DNA of 60,344 nt from Bacteroidota bacterium (GCA_024280115.1 JAJRQT010000059.1:1-60344); one strand, 5' to 3'; counted from the stretch's first letter, positions 44,856 to 54,734 are shown. Notes: generated by a model not told the origin, from the letters alone. Made by a program: numbers and translations.

Positions 44856-47800
44856 TTAATTTTCTATCAATCCTTGCCCTTCTATCCATGGAGCTCCAGC
44901 TATTTTTAAATCTTTTTCAATTGCTGGAAGCACATTTTCGGTTAGGTCCTTTAGCTTTGTCTTAATTTGATTAAGTTGCTTTTCAGCACGATTAAAAGCA
45001 GCGAGATGGGTCGCAGTAGGTCCATAAGTATTTGTTCTTAACGCCACCATTCCAATAAATTGGCCATCAGCAGGTGTTGGATTAGAACGTTCTCCAATTT
45101 CACCTTTGGTTTTATCTCCACTCAATTCTTTTTCAATATCCAGCAAACTCATTCGTATCTGATAAATTCGATTTGACAAATCTTCTGTTGGATTTACCGA
45201 CTTATTATATGCGCGCTTCATTGCATCTACGAGTAGCATATTTTTAGAAACCACTGAATTAGCTGCTGCCAATTCTTGCTGAAAATCATGAAATTGTTCT
45301 CTAAATGCATTTATTTCCTCATAACTAGCGCCTTTAAGCGTACCCTCACCAAGTGGGACAACTTTAAATGACTGAGATTCGCCAAGTTCGGTAATCTCTC
45401 CATCAACTATTTTAGATAGTGTAACTGAATAATCACCAGGGGTCACTAATAGTTCATTCGGGGAAAGACCAACTTCCATTTTTGTCGTATCAAATTTTAA
45501 TTTTTCCCCGCTTTTGTCAGGATAGTTCAACTTCCAGTTGACACGATTGAATCCTTTTTCGTTTGTTCCCACAATGGTGTTAACCACATTTCCTTTTATA
45601 TCCCTTACCGTTAGCAGGATACTGGGGCCTTCCTGCCTTTTTTCTGTTTCCAGTGCTTCCCAGCCTGGAAAAACAATTTCATTATTTTCTTTGTTCAATT
45701 CTTTTTCTTTTTCCTGACGCACTTCTTTTAGTGATTTTAATTTTTCAGGCATGAAATAGGTGAATACTGCTCCGAAAGGTGGATTTTTTGCCTTATAATC
45801 TGCATCTCCCTGAGCGTAAAGGGCTTGCCTTTGGATATACCAAAATGCTGGTTTTACTTTAAATAGTGAGGCCTCTATTTTTAACAATGATTGATCAAAC
45901 CCTCTAATGGGTGAAATATCATCTAACACATAAAAACCCCGACCAAATGAAGCTGCCACGAGGTCATCTTCCCGGCGTTGAATAGTAATGTCTCTAAACG
46001 AAATGGTGGGTAGGTCTCCTTCGAGTTTTATCCAATTTAAGCCTCCATTATTCGTAAAAAATATTCCATACTCCGTGGCTGCAAAAAGTAAATCCTTTTT
46101 CACGTGATCTTGTACTAACCTCCAAATGAGTAATCTGTTTGGTAGATCTCCATTGATCGACGACCAGGTTTTTCCTTTATCATTACTTTTTATTAGGTAG
46201 GGCTTGAAATCACCATACTTGTGATTATCCAAGGCAGCATAAACAGTTCCTGCGTCAAATAAATCTGCCCGAATATCATTTACAAAGGCTGTACCTGGAA
46301 TTCCTTTTATGGAGCCTAATTCCAATTTTTCCCATGATGTCCCTCCATCTTTTGTTACCTGTATAATGCCATCATCAGTGCCCGCATAAATAAGGCCTTC
46401 CTGTTTTGGTGATTCCGCCAAGGAGGTAATGGTATTATAATTGGACATTGCCCCTACATCCCAGGCATTATCCCAGCTTTGTTGTTGTCCCATTATATTA
46501 AGTTTTAAGCGGTCTTGATTTCGGGAGAGGTCATCAGAAATCGGTCTCCATTCGTCTCCTCTGTTATCTGATCGCCATACGCGCTGAGAAGCAAAATACA
46601 ATCTTGTTGGATTGTGAGGACTCACCAATATTGGTGCATCCCAATTAAAGCGTTCATAAGGCTCCCCTTCTCCTGGCTGGGGCTGTATAAATACTGTTTC
46701 TCCTGTAGTCTGGTCGATTCTCCATAACCAGCCCTGCTGAAACTCCCCATAGGTAATATCAGGATTGCCAGGTTCTATCGCCGATTGATGACCATCGGCA
46801 CCCAAGGTTTTCCACCAATCTGCATTTCGGATTCCAGATGCACTTTGTGTTCGAGACGGGCCTCCATGTGATCCATTGTCCTGAGTACCTCCATAGATGT
46901 GATAAAAGGGTTTGGCATCATCAACAGCAACTTTATAATATTGGGTGACAGGTAGATTTCCTACATACCGCCATTTATTTGTTAAATCAAATGTTTCATA
47001 AAGCCCCCCATCAGTGCCAAACAGCAAGTAATTTGGGTCAGACTTTTTAAATGCTAAAGCATGACTATCAACATGCTTATTTTTTTCGTTCATATCATAG
47101 AATGTTTTTCCATGATCATCAGAAATTTTCACAATATAATTCATTAGATATAACCTTCCCTCCTGATGTGGAGATGCATAAAGCTCCTGGTAATAATGTG
47201 GCCCGGTTCCACCGGAAACTGTAGGCGATTGTTTTGCCCATGAAATACCCCCATTGGTTGACAAAAATATCCCTCCGGTCTTCCTGTCCAATTCGATTGC
47301 TGCATAGATCCGTTCAGGATTAAAGGGAGAAATGGCTAATCCAATTTTTCCAAGATTAGAGGTTGGAATGCCTTCAGTTAGCTTTTTCCAGGTTTCTCCT
47401 CCGTCAGTACTTTTATGAATACCCGACCCCGGACCACCTCCTAAATAGGCGGCAACTGTTCTGTGTCTTTGCCAGGTAGCAGCATAGAGTACATTAGGAT
47501 TTTTGGAGTCAATGATCAAATCAGTCGCGCCAATCCATTCATCATCGCCCAATTTTTTATTCCACGTCAGACCTCCGTCAACTGTTTTATAGACTCCCCG
47601 TTCACCGCCTTTACTCCAAAGAGGACCCTGGGCAGCCACCCATATCACATTGGAATTTTTGGGATGTATTACAATTTTGGAAATGTGCTCGGACTTTTGC
47701 AAACCCTTGTTTTTCCAGGTTTTACCATCGTCTTCACTTAAGTATATACCATCCCCAAAACCAACATGTCTTCCTCCTACATTTTCACCTGTCCCAACCC

Positions 47801-48116
47801 AAACGGTATGAGCGTTGTTGGGGTCTATGGTCACACAGCCAATAGAATAGCTCGTTTGCTCATCAAAAACGGGCTTCCATGTAGTACCAGAATTTACAGT
47901 TTTCCAGACTCCACCTGAGCCTATCGCTACATACCAGATGTTTTCATTGTCCGGATGAATTGCAATATCAGCAATCCTTCCCGAAGTCAATGCCGGGCCA
48001 AGACTTCTGAATTTTAATCCGTCAAAAGTTTCTGCTGTTATTTCCTGAGCTCTGGATGAAATAATCATCACACTCAGGCAAAATATTAAGATTGAGGTTT
48101 TTATCGTGTAGTTCAT
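44856..48116 (-). CDS. Exported sortilin/BNR-repeat propeller protein
   Basis: A 1086-residue secreted protein with a signal peptide (cleaved near SSRAQ) and at least eight Asp-box/BNR repeats (S/T-x-D-x-G-x-T-W), for example KTVNSGTTW, SEDDGKTW, KTVDGGLTW and STDGGETW. They belong to one or two large VPS10/sortilin-like propellers. The last 350 residues form a separate domain with a helical tail and the segment LLTVRDIKGNVVNTIVGTNE. It is often annotated as a glycosyl hydrolase, but no catalytic residues are evident and a binding role is more cautious. The ATG at 48116 places the signal peptide correctly; a longer frame adds 21 residues. Confidence 0.88.
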   Translation of the reverse strand: MNYTIKTSILIFCLSVMIISSRAQEITAETFDGLKFRSLGPALTSGRIADIAIHPDNENIWYVAIGSGGVWKTVNSGTTWKPVFDEQTSYSIGCVTIDPNNAHTVWVGTGENVGGRHVGFGDGIYLSEDDGKTWKNKGLQKSEHISKIVIHPKNSNVIWVAAQGPLWSKGGERGVYKTVDGGLTWNKKLGDDEWIGATDLIIDSKNPNVLYAATWQRHRTVAAYLGGGPGSGIHKSTDGGETWKKLTEGIPTSNLGKIGLAISPFNPERIYAAIELDRKTGGIFLSTNGGISWAKQSPTVSGGTGPHYYQELYASPHQEGRLYLMNYIVKISDDHGKTFYDMNEKNKHVDSHALAFKKSDPNYLLFGTDGGLYETFDLTNKWRYVGNLPVTQYYKVAVDDAKPFYHIYGGTQDNGSHGGPSRTQSASGIRNADWWKTLGADGHQSAIEPGNPDITYGEFQQGWLWRIDQTTGETVFIQPQPGEGEPYERFNWDAPILVSPHNPTRLYFASQRVWRSDNRGDEWRPISDDLSRNQDRLKLNIMGQQQSWDNAWDVGAMSNYNTITSLAESPKQEGLIYAGTDDGIIQVTKDGGTSWEKLELGSIKGIPGTAFVNDIRADLFDAGTVYAALDNHKYGDFKPYLIKSNDKGKTWSSINGDLPNRLLIWRLVQDHVKKDLLFAATEYGIFFTNNGGLNWIKLEGDLPTISFRDITIQRREDDLVAASFGRGFYVLDDISPIRGFDQSLLKIEASLFKVKPAFWYIQRQALYAQGDADYKAKNPPFGAVFTYFMPEKLKSLKEVRQEKEKELNKENNEIVFPGWEALETEKRQEGPSILLTVRDIKGNVVNTIVGTNEKGFNRVNWKLNYPDKSGEKLKFDTTKMEVGLSPNELLVTPGDYSVTLSKIVDGEITELGESQSFKVVPLGEGTLKGASYEEINAFREQFHDFQQELAAANSVVSKNMLLVDAMKRAYNKSVNPTEDLSNRIYQIRMSLLDIEKELSGDKTKGEIGERSNPTPADGQFIGMVALRTNTYGPTATHLAAFNRAEKQLNQIKTKLKDLTENVLPAIEKDLKIAGAPWIEGQGLIEN

Positions 48117-48373
48117 TAGATCGATTTTATAGATGTGAATGAGCATTATAAATGCATAAGTAAGATAGAAAAAAAACATTTGTGGGCATAATAGAAATTG
48201 AAATGATTTTTTCTAAAACCTCTTAAGTCTATCAATACTGAATCTCATTCAATTTTTTATTTAAGTATTCATGCCAAGCTTAGTCCGATATAGGACATGT
48301 TTGTACATTCTTATCCCTTCAGAGAACTTTTGTTATGCATGACGAGTAAAATAATCACATAACTATTCAACAC

Positions 48374-48844
48374 ATGTATATAATTCAATCATCATTAATT
48401 GCCATCATCTGGTGGTTAGGCATCACGGAAAATCGTGTACATACCAACGAATCATTTTGGAAAACAGATTACGCTGTAGCACTATCACAGGCCAAACAGG
48501 AACATAAAACAGTAATGCTATATTTTTCAGGATCAGATAGGTGCAAACCATGTATTCTCCTAAAAAAAGAGGTTTTCGATACTGAAACCTTCCACGACTA
48601 TGCCAATGGAAATTTGGTGCCTGTTAAACTTGATTTTCCCCGATTAAAAAAGCACAGATTGCCTGAAGAACAAATGCGACAAAATGAAGCTCTTGCAAAT
48701 AGATTTAATCATGAGGGAGCTTTTCCATCAGTGGTATTTTTAGATGCCAATGAGCATGTTATTGAAAAATCAGGTTATCGGCCCGGAGGACCTGCTGAAT
48801 ATATCAATTATCTAGAGCGTATTCTAATCAAAGAAAATAAATGA
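48374..48844 (+). CDS. Thioredoxin-fold protein
   Basis: A 156-residue exported protein with an N-terminal hydrophobic signal or anchor (residues 2-16) and a thioredoxin domain with active-site Cys57 and Cys60 (SGSDRCKPCILLKKEVF) and the cis-proline strand GAFPSVVFLD. It probably reduces a disulfide or delivers electrons in the periplasm. Its TGA overlaps the ATG of apbE by four bases, so the two are translationally coupled. It is the first gene of a four-gene operon. Confidence 0.88.
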   Translation: MYIIQSSLIAIIWWLGITENRVHTNESFWKTDYAVALSQAKQEHKTVMLYFSGSDRCKPCILLKKEVFDTETFHDYANGNLVPVKLDFPRLKKHRLPEEQMRQNEALANRFNHEGAFPSVVFLDANEHVIEKSGYRPGGPAEYINYLERILIKENK

Positions 48845-49878
48845 AAAAAATGATCATATCGGCATGGATATTATCAACGCTTTGTGTTGTTAACGGCTTT
48901 GCTCAATCAACCGATCAACTTCTTGCACGTAAGCAAGTGCTTTTACTTATGGGTACGCGCTTTGAAATAACGGCTATTGCGACAAATACTCAGCTTGCTG
49001 ATGAAGGTATTAAAGCAGGGATTGAGGAAGTTCAGCGAATCGAAAAGCTCATATCATCCTGGGAAGAAAATTCTCAGACAAGTGAAATCAATAAAAACGC
49101 CGGTATCCATCCTGTGAAAGTTGATAAGGAGCTTTACGATCTAATTTCCAGAAGCCTCAAGGTTTCCGATCTCACAAATGGGGCATTCGATATCTCCTTT
49201 GCATCAGTTGGCAACTTGTGGAAATTTGATGGTTCTATGAAGGAGCCTCCTTCCCAGCAAGCCATTGAGGCCTCGGTTGATAAAATCAATTTTAAGAAAA
49301 TTATCTTGAATCCTGATGATACAACTGTGTTTCTAAAAGAAAAAGGAATGAAAATAGGGTTTGGCGGTATTGGGAAAGGATATGCCGAAGAACGTGCCAA
49401 AAAGGTAATGCGGGAAATGGGTATTAAAAGTGGTGTGGTAAATGCTGCTGGTGATCTCACTACTTGGGGGCATAGTAAAGATGGTAATATATGGGATGTA
49501 GCCATTGCTAAACCAGATAAAAGTCGTCAAATATTGGGCTGGCTCAAAGCTGATGAATCCTCGGTAGTGACCTCGGGGAATTATGAAAAATTCTTTATGT
49601 ATGATGGCAAGAGGTATGCCCATATTATAGATCCGCGAACCGGGTATCCTACAACAGGCATAAAAAGCGCTACCATCGTTTGCACGAATGCAGAATTGGC
49701 CGATGCGCTTGCCACCACCATGTTTGTCATGGGAAAAGTTGAAGGGATCGCATTGATCAATCAACTAAATGGAATTGAGTGCCTGCTAGTCACGGATGAC
49801 GATAAACTCATCACATCAGATAAACTAAAAATCAACTTACAGGTTGCCCATCAGGCAACTGAATCCGCACATAATTAA
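48841..49878 (+). CDS. apbE: FAD:protein FMN transferase (ApbE)
   Basis: A 345-residue exported enzyme that links FMN covalently to Ser/Thr residues of target proteins in the periplasm. The signal peptide is cleaved near NGFAQ. Diagnostic motifs are FDISFASVGNLWKF, GFGGIGKGYAEERA, AGDLTTWG, HIIDPRTGYPTTG and ADALATTMFVMG. No DxxSGAT-type flavinylation site is present in the neighbouring products, so the target is encoded elsewhere or the motif is non-canonical. It overlaps the thioredoxin gene and is 8 bases from the DUF4266 gene. Confidence 0.94.
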   Translation: MKKMIISAWILSTLCVVNGFAQSTDQLLARKQVLLLMGTRFEITAIATNTQLADEGIKAGIEEVQRIEKLISSWEENSQTSEINKNAGIHPVKVDKELYDLISRSLKVSDLTNGAFDISFASVGNLWKFDGSMKEPPSQQAIEASVDKINFKKIILNPDDTTVFLKEKGMKIGFGGIGKGYAEERAKKVMREMGIKSGVVNAAGDLTTWGHSKDGNIWDVAIAKPDKSRQILGWLKADESSVVTSGNYEKFFMYDGKRYAHIIDPRTGYPTTGIKSATIVCTNAELADALATTMFVMGKVEGIALINQLNGIECLLVTDDDKLITSDKLKINLQVAHQATESAHN

Positions 49879-49885
49879 TTAATTT

Positions 49886-50107
49886 ATGAAACTTCGATTA
49901 AAACGACTTCTAATTCTTTTTTTCACAATTAGTGCCCTGGCCTCTTGTGTGAGCATTCATGAGTATCAGAAAATGTATCTGAATGATGAAGATATGGTAC
50001 TCAGTCAACGAAGGATTGAATCATTTGAAATCAACTTTGAGTCGTACCGTGAAGGTGCCCTTGGCGCAAATGGAGGTAAAGTGGGGGGAGGTTGTGGATG
50101 CAATTAA
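49886..50107 (+). CDS. DUF4266 small lipoprotein with Cys-Gly-Cys tail
   Basis: A 73-residue lipoprotein (lipobox ALASC, Cys21) with a short conserved core (YQKMYLNDEDMVLSQRRIES) and a glycine-rich C-terminus ending GGGCGCN (Cys70, Cys72). The two terminal cysteines could bind a metal, form a disulfide handled by the thioredoxin-like protein, or be modified. Its function is unknown. Its stop overlaps the start of the DUF3570 gene by 10 bases, confirming tight coupling. Confidence 0.88.
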   Translation: MKLRLKRLLILFFTISALASCVSIHEYQKMYLNDEDMVLSQRRIESFEINFESYREGALGANGGKVGGGCGCN

Positions 50108-51411
50108 TTAAATTAATGATGCCGGGGGCATTATTGATCAGTTCCTTTTTTGCCCAAGCTCAGCAAGATGAAGATCCTCTTAAAGACCGTATTGAAGCTG
50201 ATCATCAATGGTTGAAAAAGACGGCATTGACCAATGTTGAGGTGAATATTCTTGGTAGCTATTATACCCAAGATGGAATTCATTCTGCTGTTACGGGAGG
50301 CCTGGGAACTGAAAAGCTTACAGATATCACACCCGCTATAATCGTCAATATTCCTTTGGATTCGACAAGGCAATTATCTTTCAATGTCGGCGCAGACTTT
50401 ATAACATCTGCTTCTACAGACAACATCAATTTCAATGTGAGTTCAGAATCGAGAAGCGATACACGGAAGCACATTAATATTACCTATACTAAACGGCTGG
50501 CAAGGCCACGTTTGACTTATTCTTTTAGTGGCGGTATTTCAAAGGAATATGATGTATTCGCTAAATCCATTGGCGCTTCATTGACAAAAGAAACACGAAA
50601 TGGCAACTCAGAAATCAGCTTAAACGGACAGGCGTTTTTTGATGCCTGGAGTCTTTTTTATCCTATTGAGTTGAGGCCTCCGGGAAGTGATGATGAAAAT
50701 CCACAAGGCAATGACAACCGTAATTCTTACAATTTCGGACTGGTTTATTCCCAGGTACTTACCAAGAAGTTACAAGTATCCTTTTCTGCTGAAGTTGTGT
50801 TGCAAAATGGCTTATTAAGTACTCCTTTTCACCGGGTATTCTTTGATGATGGCGTTGATGTCAATGGACTTTCAACCATTGAAATACTACGATCCAATAA
50901 ATTGAGAAAAGTGGAAAATCTTCCGCGGTCCAGAACAAGAATTCCTCTGGGTTTTCGAATGAATTATTTTATAAATGATCTTTTTGTATTCAGAGGATAT
51001 TATCGATTTTATACAGATGACTTCAATATAGCAGGACATACTTTTAGCATAGATTTGCCGGTTAAAATATCACCTTATTTATCTGTTACGCCTTTTTACA
51101 GATATCATACACAAACAGCATCCAGCTACTTTAAACCATTTGGTGAAACTGATTTAAACGCGGAGTTCTTCTCTTCAGACTATGATCAATCTGCCTTTAA
51201 TAGCAACAAGTATGGCATTGGAATTAGGTATGCTCCGCTGTATGCAATTGGAGAGTTCAAGACGCCATTTACAAAAAAAACTAAAAATAAGTTTACCAGA
51301 TTCAAAGCCATTGAGGTTCGATATGCGTATTTTGACAGAAGTGATGGATTGAATGCTTCCATCATCAGTTTCGATCTATCGTTTAATATGATTAAGGTTA
51401 AAAAGAGGTAA
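50098..51411 (+). CDS. DUF3570 outer-membrane beta-barrel protein
   Basis: A 437-residue protein with a signal peptide (cleaved near FAQAQ) and many alternating amphipathic strands (for example RPRLTYSFSGGI, LQVSFSAEVVL, VRYAYFDRS), which predicts an outer-membrane barrel. DUF3570, DUF4266, ApbE and a thioredoxin-like protein recur together in Bacteroidota and Proteobacteria; I recall this co-occurrence but know no assigned function. The ATG at 50098 is chosen over an upstream TTG. A hairpin at 51486 lies 75 bases after the stop. Confidence 0.87.
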   Translation: MQLIKLMMPGALLISSFFAQAQQDEDPLKDRIEADHQWLKKTALTNVEVNILGSYYTQDGIHSAVTGGLGTEKLTDITPAIIVNIPLDSTRQLSFNVGADFITSASTDNINFNVSSESRSDTRKHINITYTKRLARPRLTYSFSGGISKEYDVFAKSIGASLTKETRNGNSEISLNGQAFFDAWSLFYPIELRPPGSDDENPQGNDNRNSYNFGLVYSQVLTKKLQVSFSAEVVLQNGLLSTPFHRVFFDDGVDVNGLSTIEILRSNKLRKVENLPRSRTRIPLGFRMNYFINDLFVFRGYYRFYTDDFNIAGHTFSIDLPVKISPYLSVTPFYRYHTQTASSYFKPFGETDLNAEFFSSDYDQSAFNSNKYGIGIRYAPLYAIGEFKTPFTKKTKNKFTRFKAIEVRYAYFDRSDGLNASIISFDLSFNMIKVKKR

Positions 51412-51485
51412 GCTTACCTGGCCAATTTCTTATATTGGTTTGCACATATAGTCTATTTACGGACCCACCATTGACTAACAGTTTC

Positions 51486-51517
51486 AATCCCCCCTCCCCG
51501 CTTCTCCAAGGGGGATT
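51486..51517. repeat. AATCCCCC/GGGGGATT hairpin repeat
   Basis: An 8-bp perfect stem, AATCCCCC (51486-51493) and GGGGGATT (51510-51517), lies downstream of the DUF3570 gene. Sequences of this form are frequent intergenic repeats in the phylum and may stop transcription. Confidence 0.6.
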
Positions 51518-51619
51518 TAGACAGTCACGAGTAATTATTTATAATAGATACCTTTTTATTTAAAAACACTTTTGTATGTTAGTTATGTAGGACATATTAA
51601 CAATTAAACAATTTGAAGA

Positions 51620-52357
51620 ATGGCTAACCCATTACTTAAAATCAGACCAATTACTGAACAGAATTTGGCTGATCGTGTAGAAAGGAGGATATTGGAATAT
51701 ATAAATACCAAAGATTTCAAACAGGGTGAGTCATTGCCAACCGAATTGGAATTTGCCGAGGCAATTGGTGTCAGTCGTAATGTTATCAGAGAGGCATTCA
51801 GCAGATTGCGAATGATGGGATACATCAAATCGAAAAGACGAAGCGGTATGGTTCTGGAATATCCCGACGTCTTTGGAGTGATGAGCAGGGTGATGAATCC
51901 ATTGATGATGAGTGAAACTACCCAAATTGATTTATTAGAATTCAGAATGATCCTGGAAATTGGCCTTGCAGAGCTTGTCTTTGAAAGAAAAACTAATGAA
52001 AATATGATTGAAATTGAAGATTTATTAGATAAACAATCATTGAACGACACAGGGGTGGAAACCATCCAGGACAATATTGATTTTCACTATTTAATTTTCA
52101 AAATGTCCGGGAATGTGTATCTGAGTAATTATCAGAACTTACTGGAATGGATATTTAAATTTGTCGATAAGTATTACAAAACAGCGGGCATCTCACAGGA
52201 AGTCAGCGGCATATCTCATTCGGATATTTACAACGAGTTAAAACATGGTACACCTGACGGGTTCAGATCAGCAATCAAAAAGCACCTCGAGCCACACAAG
52301 CATGTAATAAACCAGAAGAAAAGAGAAATGGCTGATCATAGCCATGCATCAGCTTAA
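51620..52357 (+). CDS. FadR/GntR-family regulator with FCD domain
   Basis: A 245-residue regulator. The winged helix lies at residues 14-80 (LADRVERRILEYINTKDFKQ, then ELEFAEAIGVSRNVIREAFSRLRMMGYI). The FCD ligand-binding domain follows with metal-binding histidines (DNIDFHYLIF, and HLEPHKH near the end). FCD regulators in Bacteroidota usually respond to uronates or related acids and sit at pectin, alginate or glucuronate loci. Downstream genes with alpha/alpha-toroid folds and a GH28 remnant agree with that. Confidence 0.91.
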   Translation: MANPLLKIRPITEQNLADRVERRILEYINTKDFKQGESLPTELEFAEAIGVSRNVIREAFSRLRMMGYIKSKRRSGMVLEYPDVFGVMSRVMNPLMMSETTQIDLLEFRMILEIGLAELVFERKTNENMIEIEDLLDKQSLNDTGVETIQDNIDFHYLIFKMSGNVYLSNYQNLLEWIFKFVDKYYKTAGISQEVSGISHSDIYNELKHGTPDGFRSAIKKHLEPHKHVINQKKREMADHSHASA

Positions 52358-52503
52358 GGTTTTGTGAAATGTGTAATTCTGAAAATAATATTGATAAAGA
52401 ATATATTGAAGTATGGTCAAATCCAGGGAGTAAGCCAGGATAATATTTTTATAATCATCATTTTTTAATACTACTTTACTAAGATGACAAAATCAACCTG
52501 TTT

Positions 52504-52582
52504 ACCCCAAACCCTAAAGGGAGCCAGATTGATTTTCGTCTTCTTCCCTTTAGGGATCAAGGGTAAAAAGAAGATGAAAATC
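52504..52582. repeat. Interleaved inverted repeats, pseudoknot-like
   Basis: Two inverted repeat pairs are interleaved. CCCTAAAGGGA (52512-52522) pairs with TCCCTTTAGGG (52545-52555). GATTTTCGTCTTCTT (52531-52545) pairs with AAGAAGATGAAAATC (52568-52582, one mismatch). The order A-B-A'-B' gives a pseudoknot topology in RNA. It lies 70 bases upstream of the toroid lipoprotein gene, in its likely leader. Confidence 0.6.
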
Positions 52583-52651
52583 ATATGACTGCCCAACTTA
52601 ATAAAGTAGAATTAAAAAGTAATTTTTTTACAAACATCAAAATCATTTACC

Positions 52652-54544
52652 ATGAAAAGATATTCATCCATAGTTTTCACGATGATGCTCCTCATTTCAG
52701 GGATCATTTTTTCCTGTAATCAGAATACAGATATTACCGAACCAGACAACCTTCATTTAAAAATTGAAGAAACACTGCTGCAGCTTAATACGAACTTGAT
52801 AAACCTACAGATAAAAGACCCGAACGATGCTAATTTTGGAGCCATCCAATGCCCATCGTGCAATATTTTGCATACACGGGCCGCCGAAGCAGTATTGCCA
52901 CTTGCAAGAGAATTTCAAATAACCAGAGAAAGTATATACCTCGAGGCGGCAATTCATTTGGGCAATTGGCTTATCCATCAACAGGAAGAGGACGGATCAT
53001 GGTTAGAGACTCCTGAAGATTGGACCGGTACGACCACCGATCAGCTATTAATGATGGCCCAGGCATACCCGATTTTAGAGGATAAGTTAAGTGCTGAAGA
53101 AAAGGAAAGTTGGAAAACATCTATCCGAAATGCCGCTGACTACCTTACAGAGGTGATGGACCCCGGCTTTGCCAGTATTAATTACTGTGCTACCACCACC
53201 GCAACACTTGCAGTCACCAATACTATTATTCCCGATAAAAAATATGTACAAAAAGCTTCTGACCTCGCCCATATCATAGTTGCTAAAATGGACGATGATG
53301 GATTTATCACCGGGGAAGGTGGCCGTGTATTTGGAATAAAGTATGGCGTTGACCTCGGGTATAACCTCGATATGTCACTCTGGGGGCTTGGGCTATATGC
53401 CAAAATCACCAAGGACGATTATGTAAATGAAAGGGTGAAAGCGGCTTTAGTAAATCACCTGAATTTTGTTTATCCCAATGGATCTATTGATGGTTCATGG
53501 GGGATTCGTTCAAAGAAATGGACTACTTATGGGAGCGCAACTTCTGATGGTTGCCAGGTATTATTTGCATTATATGATGATGTGGACCCGGTTTATAGAA
53601 GAACATCCCGGAAGAATCTTGAATGTCTCCAGAAAAATATATCCGACGGTCAGGTGGGTTATGGGCCTCAATATTGGGAGATTTTTGATCAGCCACCATG
53701 CGTGTATCCCACCTTTACCAGGGCAAAAAATCTTGCGATGGCCAGTATACTATTGCCAGATCAGCAACGCCTGCCTGCAATATTACCAACAGAAGTTCCT
53801 GGATTTATCAGGCATTATCCAACGTTAAATCTGGTTTTGGCCCGTACACAAAATTTCATGAGTACCACCACGGCTTACAGCTATAAAGACCCAAAAGGAA
53901 AGAAAAGTAAATATATGCACAGGCCAACCGGAGGAGCTATGTCTTATTTATGGTTGAAAGACCACGGTATTTTACAGGCATCCAGTCAAACTATTTATAA
54001 TCGCTGGGAGCCCATGTATTTTCCGGAAGCAGATGGAATCCTTCCCCTTACTTCAAGGATTGAATATGCTGATTCAACTGGTTATTTTACCAATTTGTAT
54101 GATTATGAGGGCAATATAAGTGTGGCAAGTAATACTATCCCGTACAAGGTCGTCACTTCCGGTGAATTGAGAAATATTGACCTAAAACCCGGAGGAATAG
54201 CCTATTCCCTTAGCCATGAAATAGGCGATGATTTTATCAAACGAACCGTAAAAATCAGGTTTCATGACCACAATTCGGATGTAAATATCATTGAGCCTTT
54301 TATAAATTATAAGGGGATGAAATTTATAAAAGAAGGGCCCGGATCCGTACTGATTTCAGGAGATCATATTCAGATAAGATTTACTTTAATTTCGGAAAAC
54401 GCAGAGTTGGTGGTTGGAGAAAATGAGGATAATTACTGGAGCCCGTATCCGTCTCTAAAAGCAATGCCAATAACCATAAAAATTGTGAACCATCCATTCA
54501 AGTACCAGCAAATCATTGAATATAAAACAGAAGTATTGAACTGA
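52652..54544 (+). CDS. Lipoprotein with predicted alpha/alpha-toroid and beta-sandwich, unknown family
   Basis: I do not recognise a defined CAZy family. The 630-residue lipoprotein (lipobox IFSC, Cys22) has a helical N-terminal domain of about 400 residues (LEAAIHLGNWLIHQQEEDGS, TTDQLLMMAQAYPIL, GYNLDMSLWGLGLYAKI), resembling the alpha/alpha toroids of polysaccharide lyases and GH88/GH105-type enzymes. A beta-rich C-terminal domain (EIGDDFIKRTVKIRFHDHNS) resembles heparinase-II/III-like sandwiches. A Cys pair CPSC near residue 70 is unusual. It follows the FadR regulator and precedes gene remnants, so it may degrade an acidic polysaccharide. Confidence 0.72.
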   Translation: MKRYSSIVFTMMLLISGIIFSCNQNTDITEPDNLHLKIEETLLQLNTNLINLQIKDPNDANFGAIQCPSCNILHTRAAEAVLPLAREFQITRESIYLEAAIHLGNWLIHQQEEDGSWLETPEDWTGTTTDQLLMMAQAYPILEDKLSAEEKESWKTSIRNAADYLTEVMDPGFASINYCATTTATLAVTNTIIPDKKYVQKASDLAHIIVAKMDDDGFITGEGGRVFGIKYGVDLGYNLDMSLWGLGLYAKITKDDYVNERVKAALVNHLNFVYPNGSIDGSWGIRSKKWTTYGSATSDGCQVLFALYDDVDPVYRRTSRKNLECLQKNISDGQVGYGPQYWEIFDQPPCVYPTFTRAKNLAMASILLPDQQRLPAILPTEVPGFIRHYPTLNLVLARTQNFMSTTTAYSYKDPKGKKSKYMHRPTGGAMSYLWLKDHGILQASSQTIYNRWEPMYFPEADGILPLTSRIEYADSTGYFTNLYDYEGNISVASNTIPYKVVTSGELRNIDLKPGGIAYSLSHEIGDDFIKRTVKIRFHDHNSDVNIIEPFINYKGMKFIKEGPGSVLISGDHIQIRFTLISENAELVVGENEDNYWSPYPSLKAMPITIKIVNHPFKYQQIIEYKTEVLN

Positions 54545-54563
54545 CTTTTTAAACATTTAAAAA

Positions 54564-54710
54564 ATGAACATTTACAAGCATCAAATTTTTCGATTATTTT
54601 TAATCATCGCGTCTGTTTCTTTCCTGTCTTTTTGCAAATCTAAAGTAGAAGGAGGAGAGGATTTTTACAAGGCAAAGGAATTTATTCAGCGCCACCAGTC
54701 CAATTTATAA
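54564..54710 (+). pseudogene. Truncated lipoprotein gene remnant, 48 codons
   Basis: The frame encodes a clean lipoprotein signal (IYKHQIFRLFLIIASVSFLS, lipobox LSFC with Cys24) followed by only 24 residues (for example GGEDFYKAKEFIQRHQ) before a stop. Export signal without a domain suggests the N-terminal stub of a larger lost protein. It is 19 bases after the toroid gene and 24 before another truncated gene. Confidence 0.55.
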
Positions 54711-54734
54711 TTTGCATATTAAGAATAGAGAAAA

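Noticed and set aside
44856..48116. Confident call of a glycoside hydrolase
   Set aside because: BNR/sortilin propellers are often labelled as hydrolases, but no catalytic residues could be identified.
52369..52443. 24-codon frame after the FadR gene
   Set aside because: Too short, with no recognisable sequence or coupling to a neighbour.
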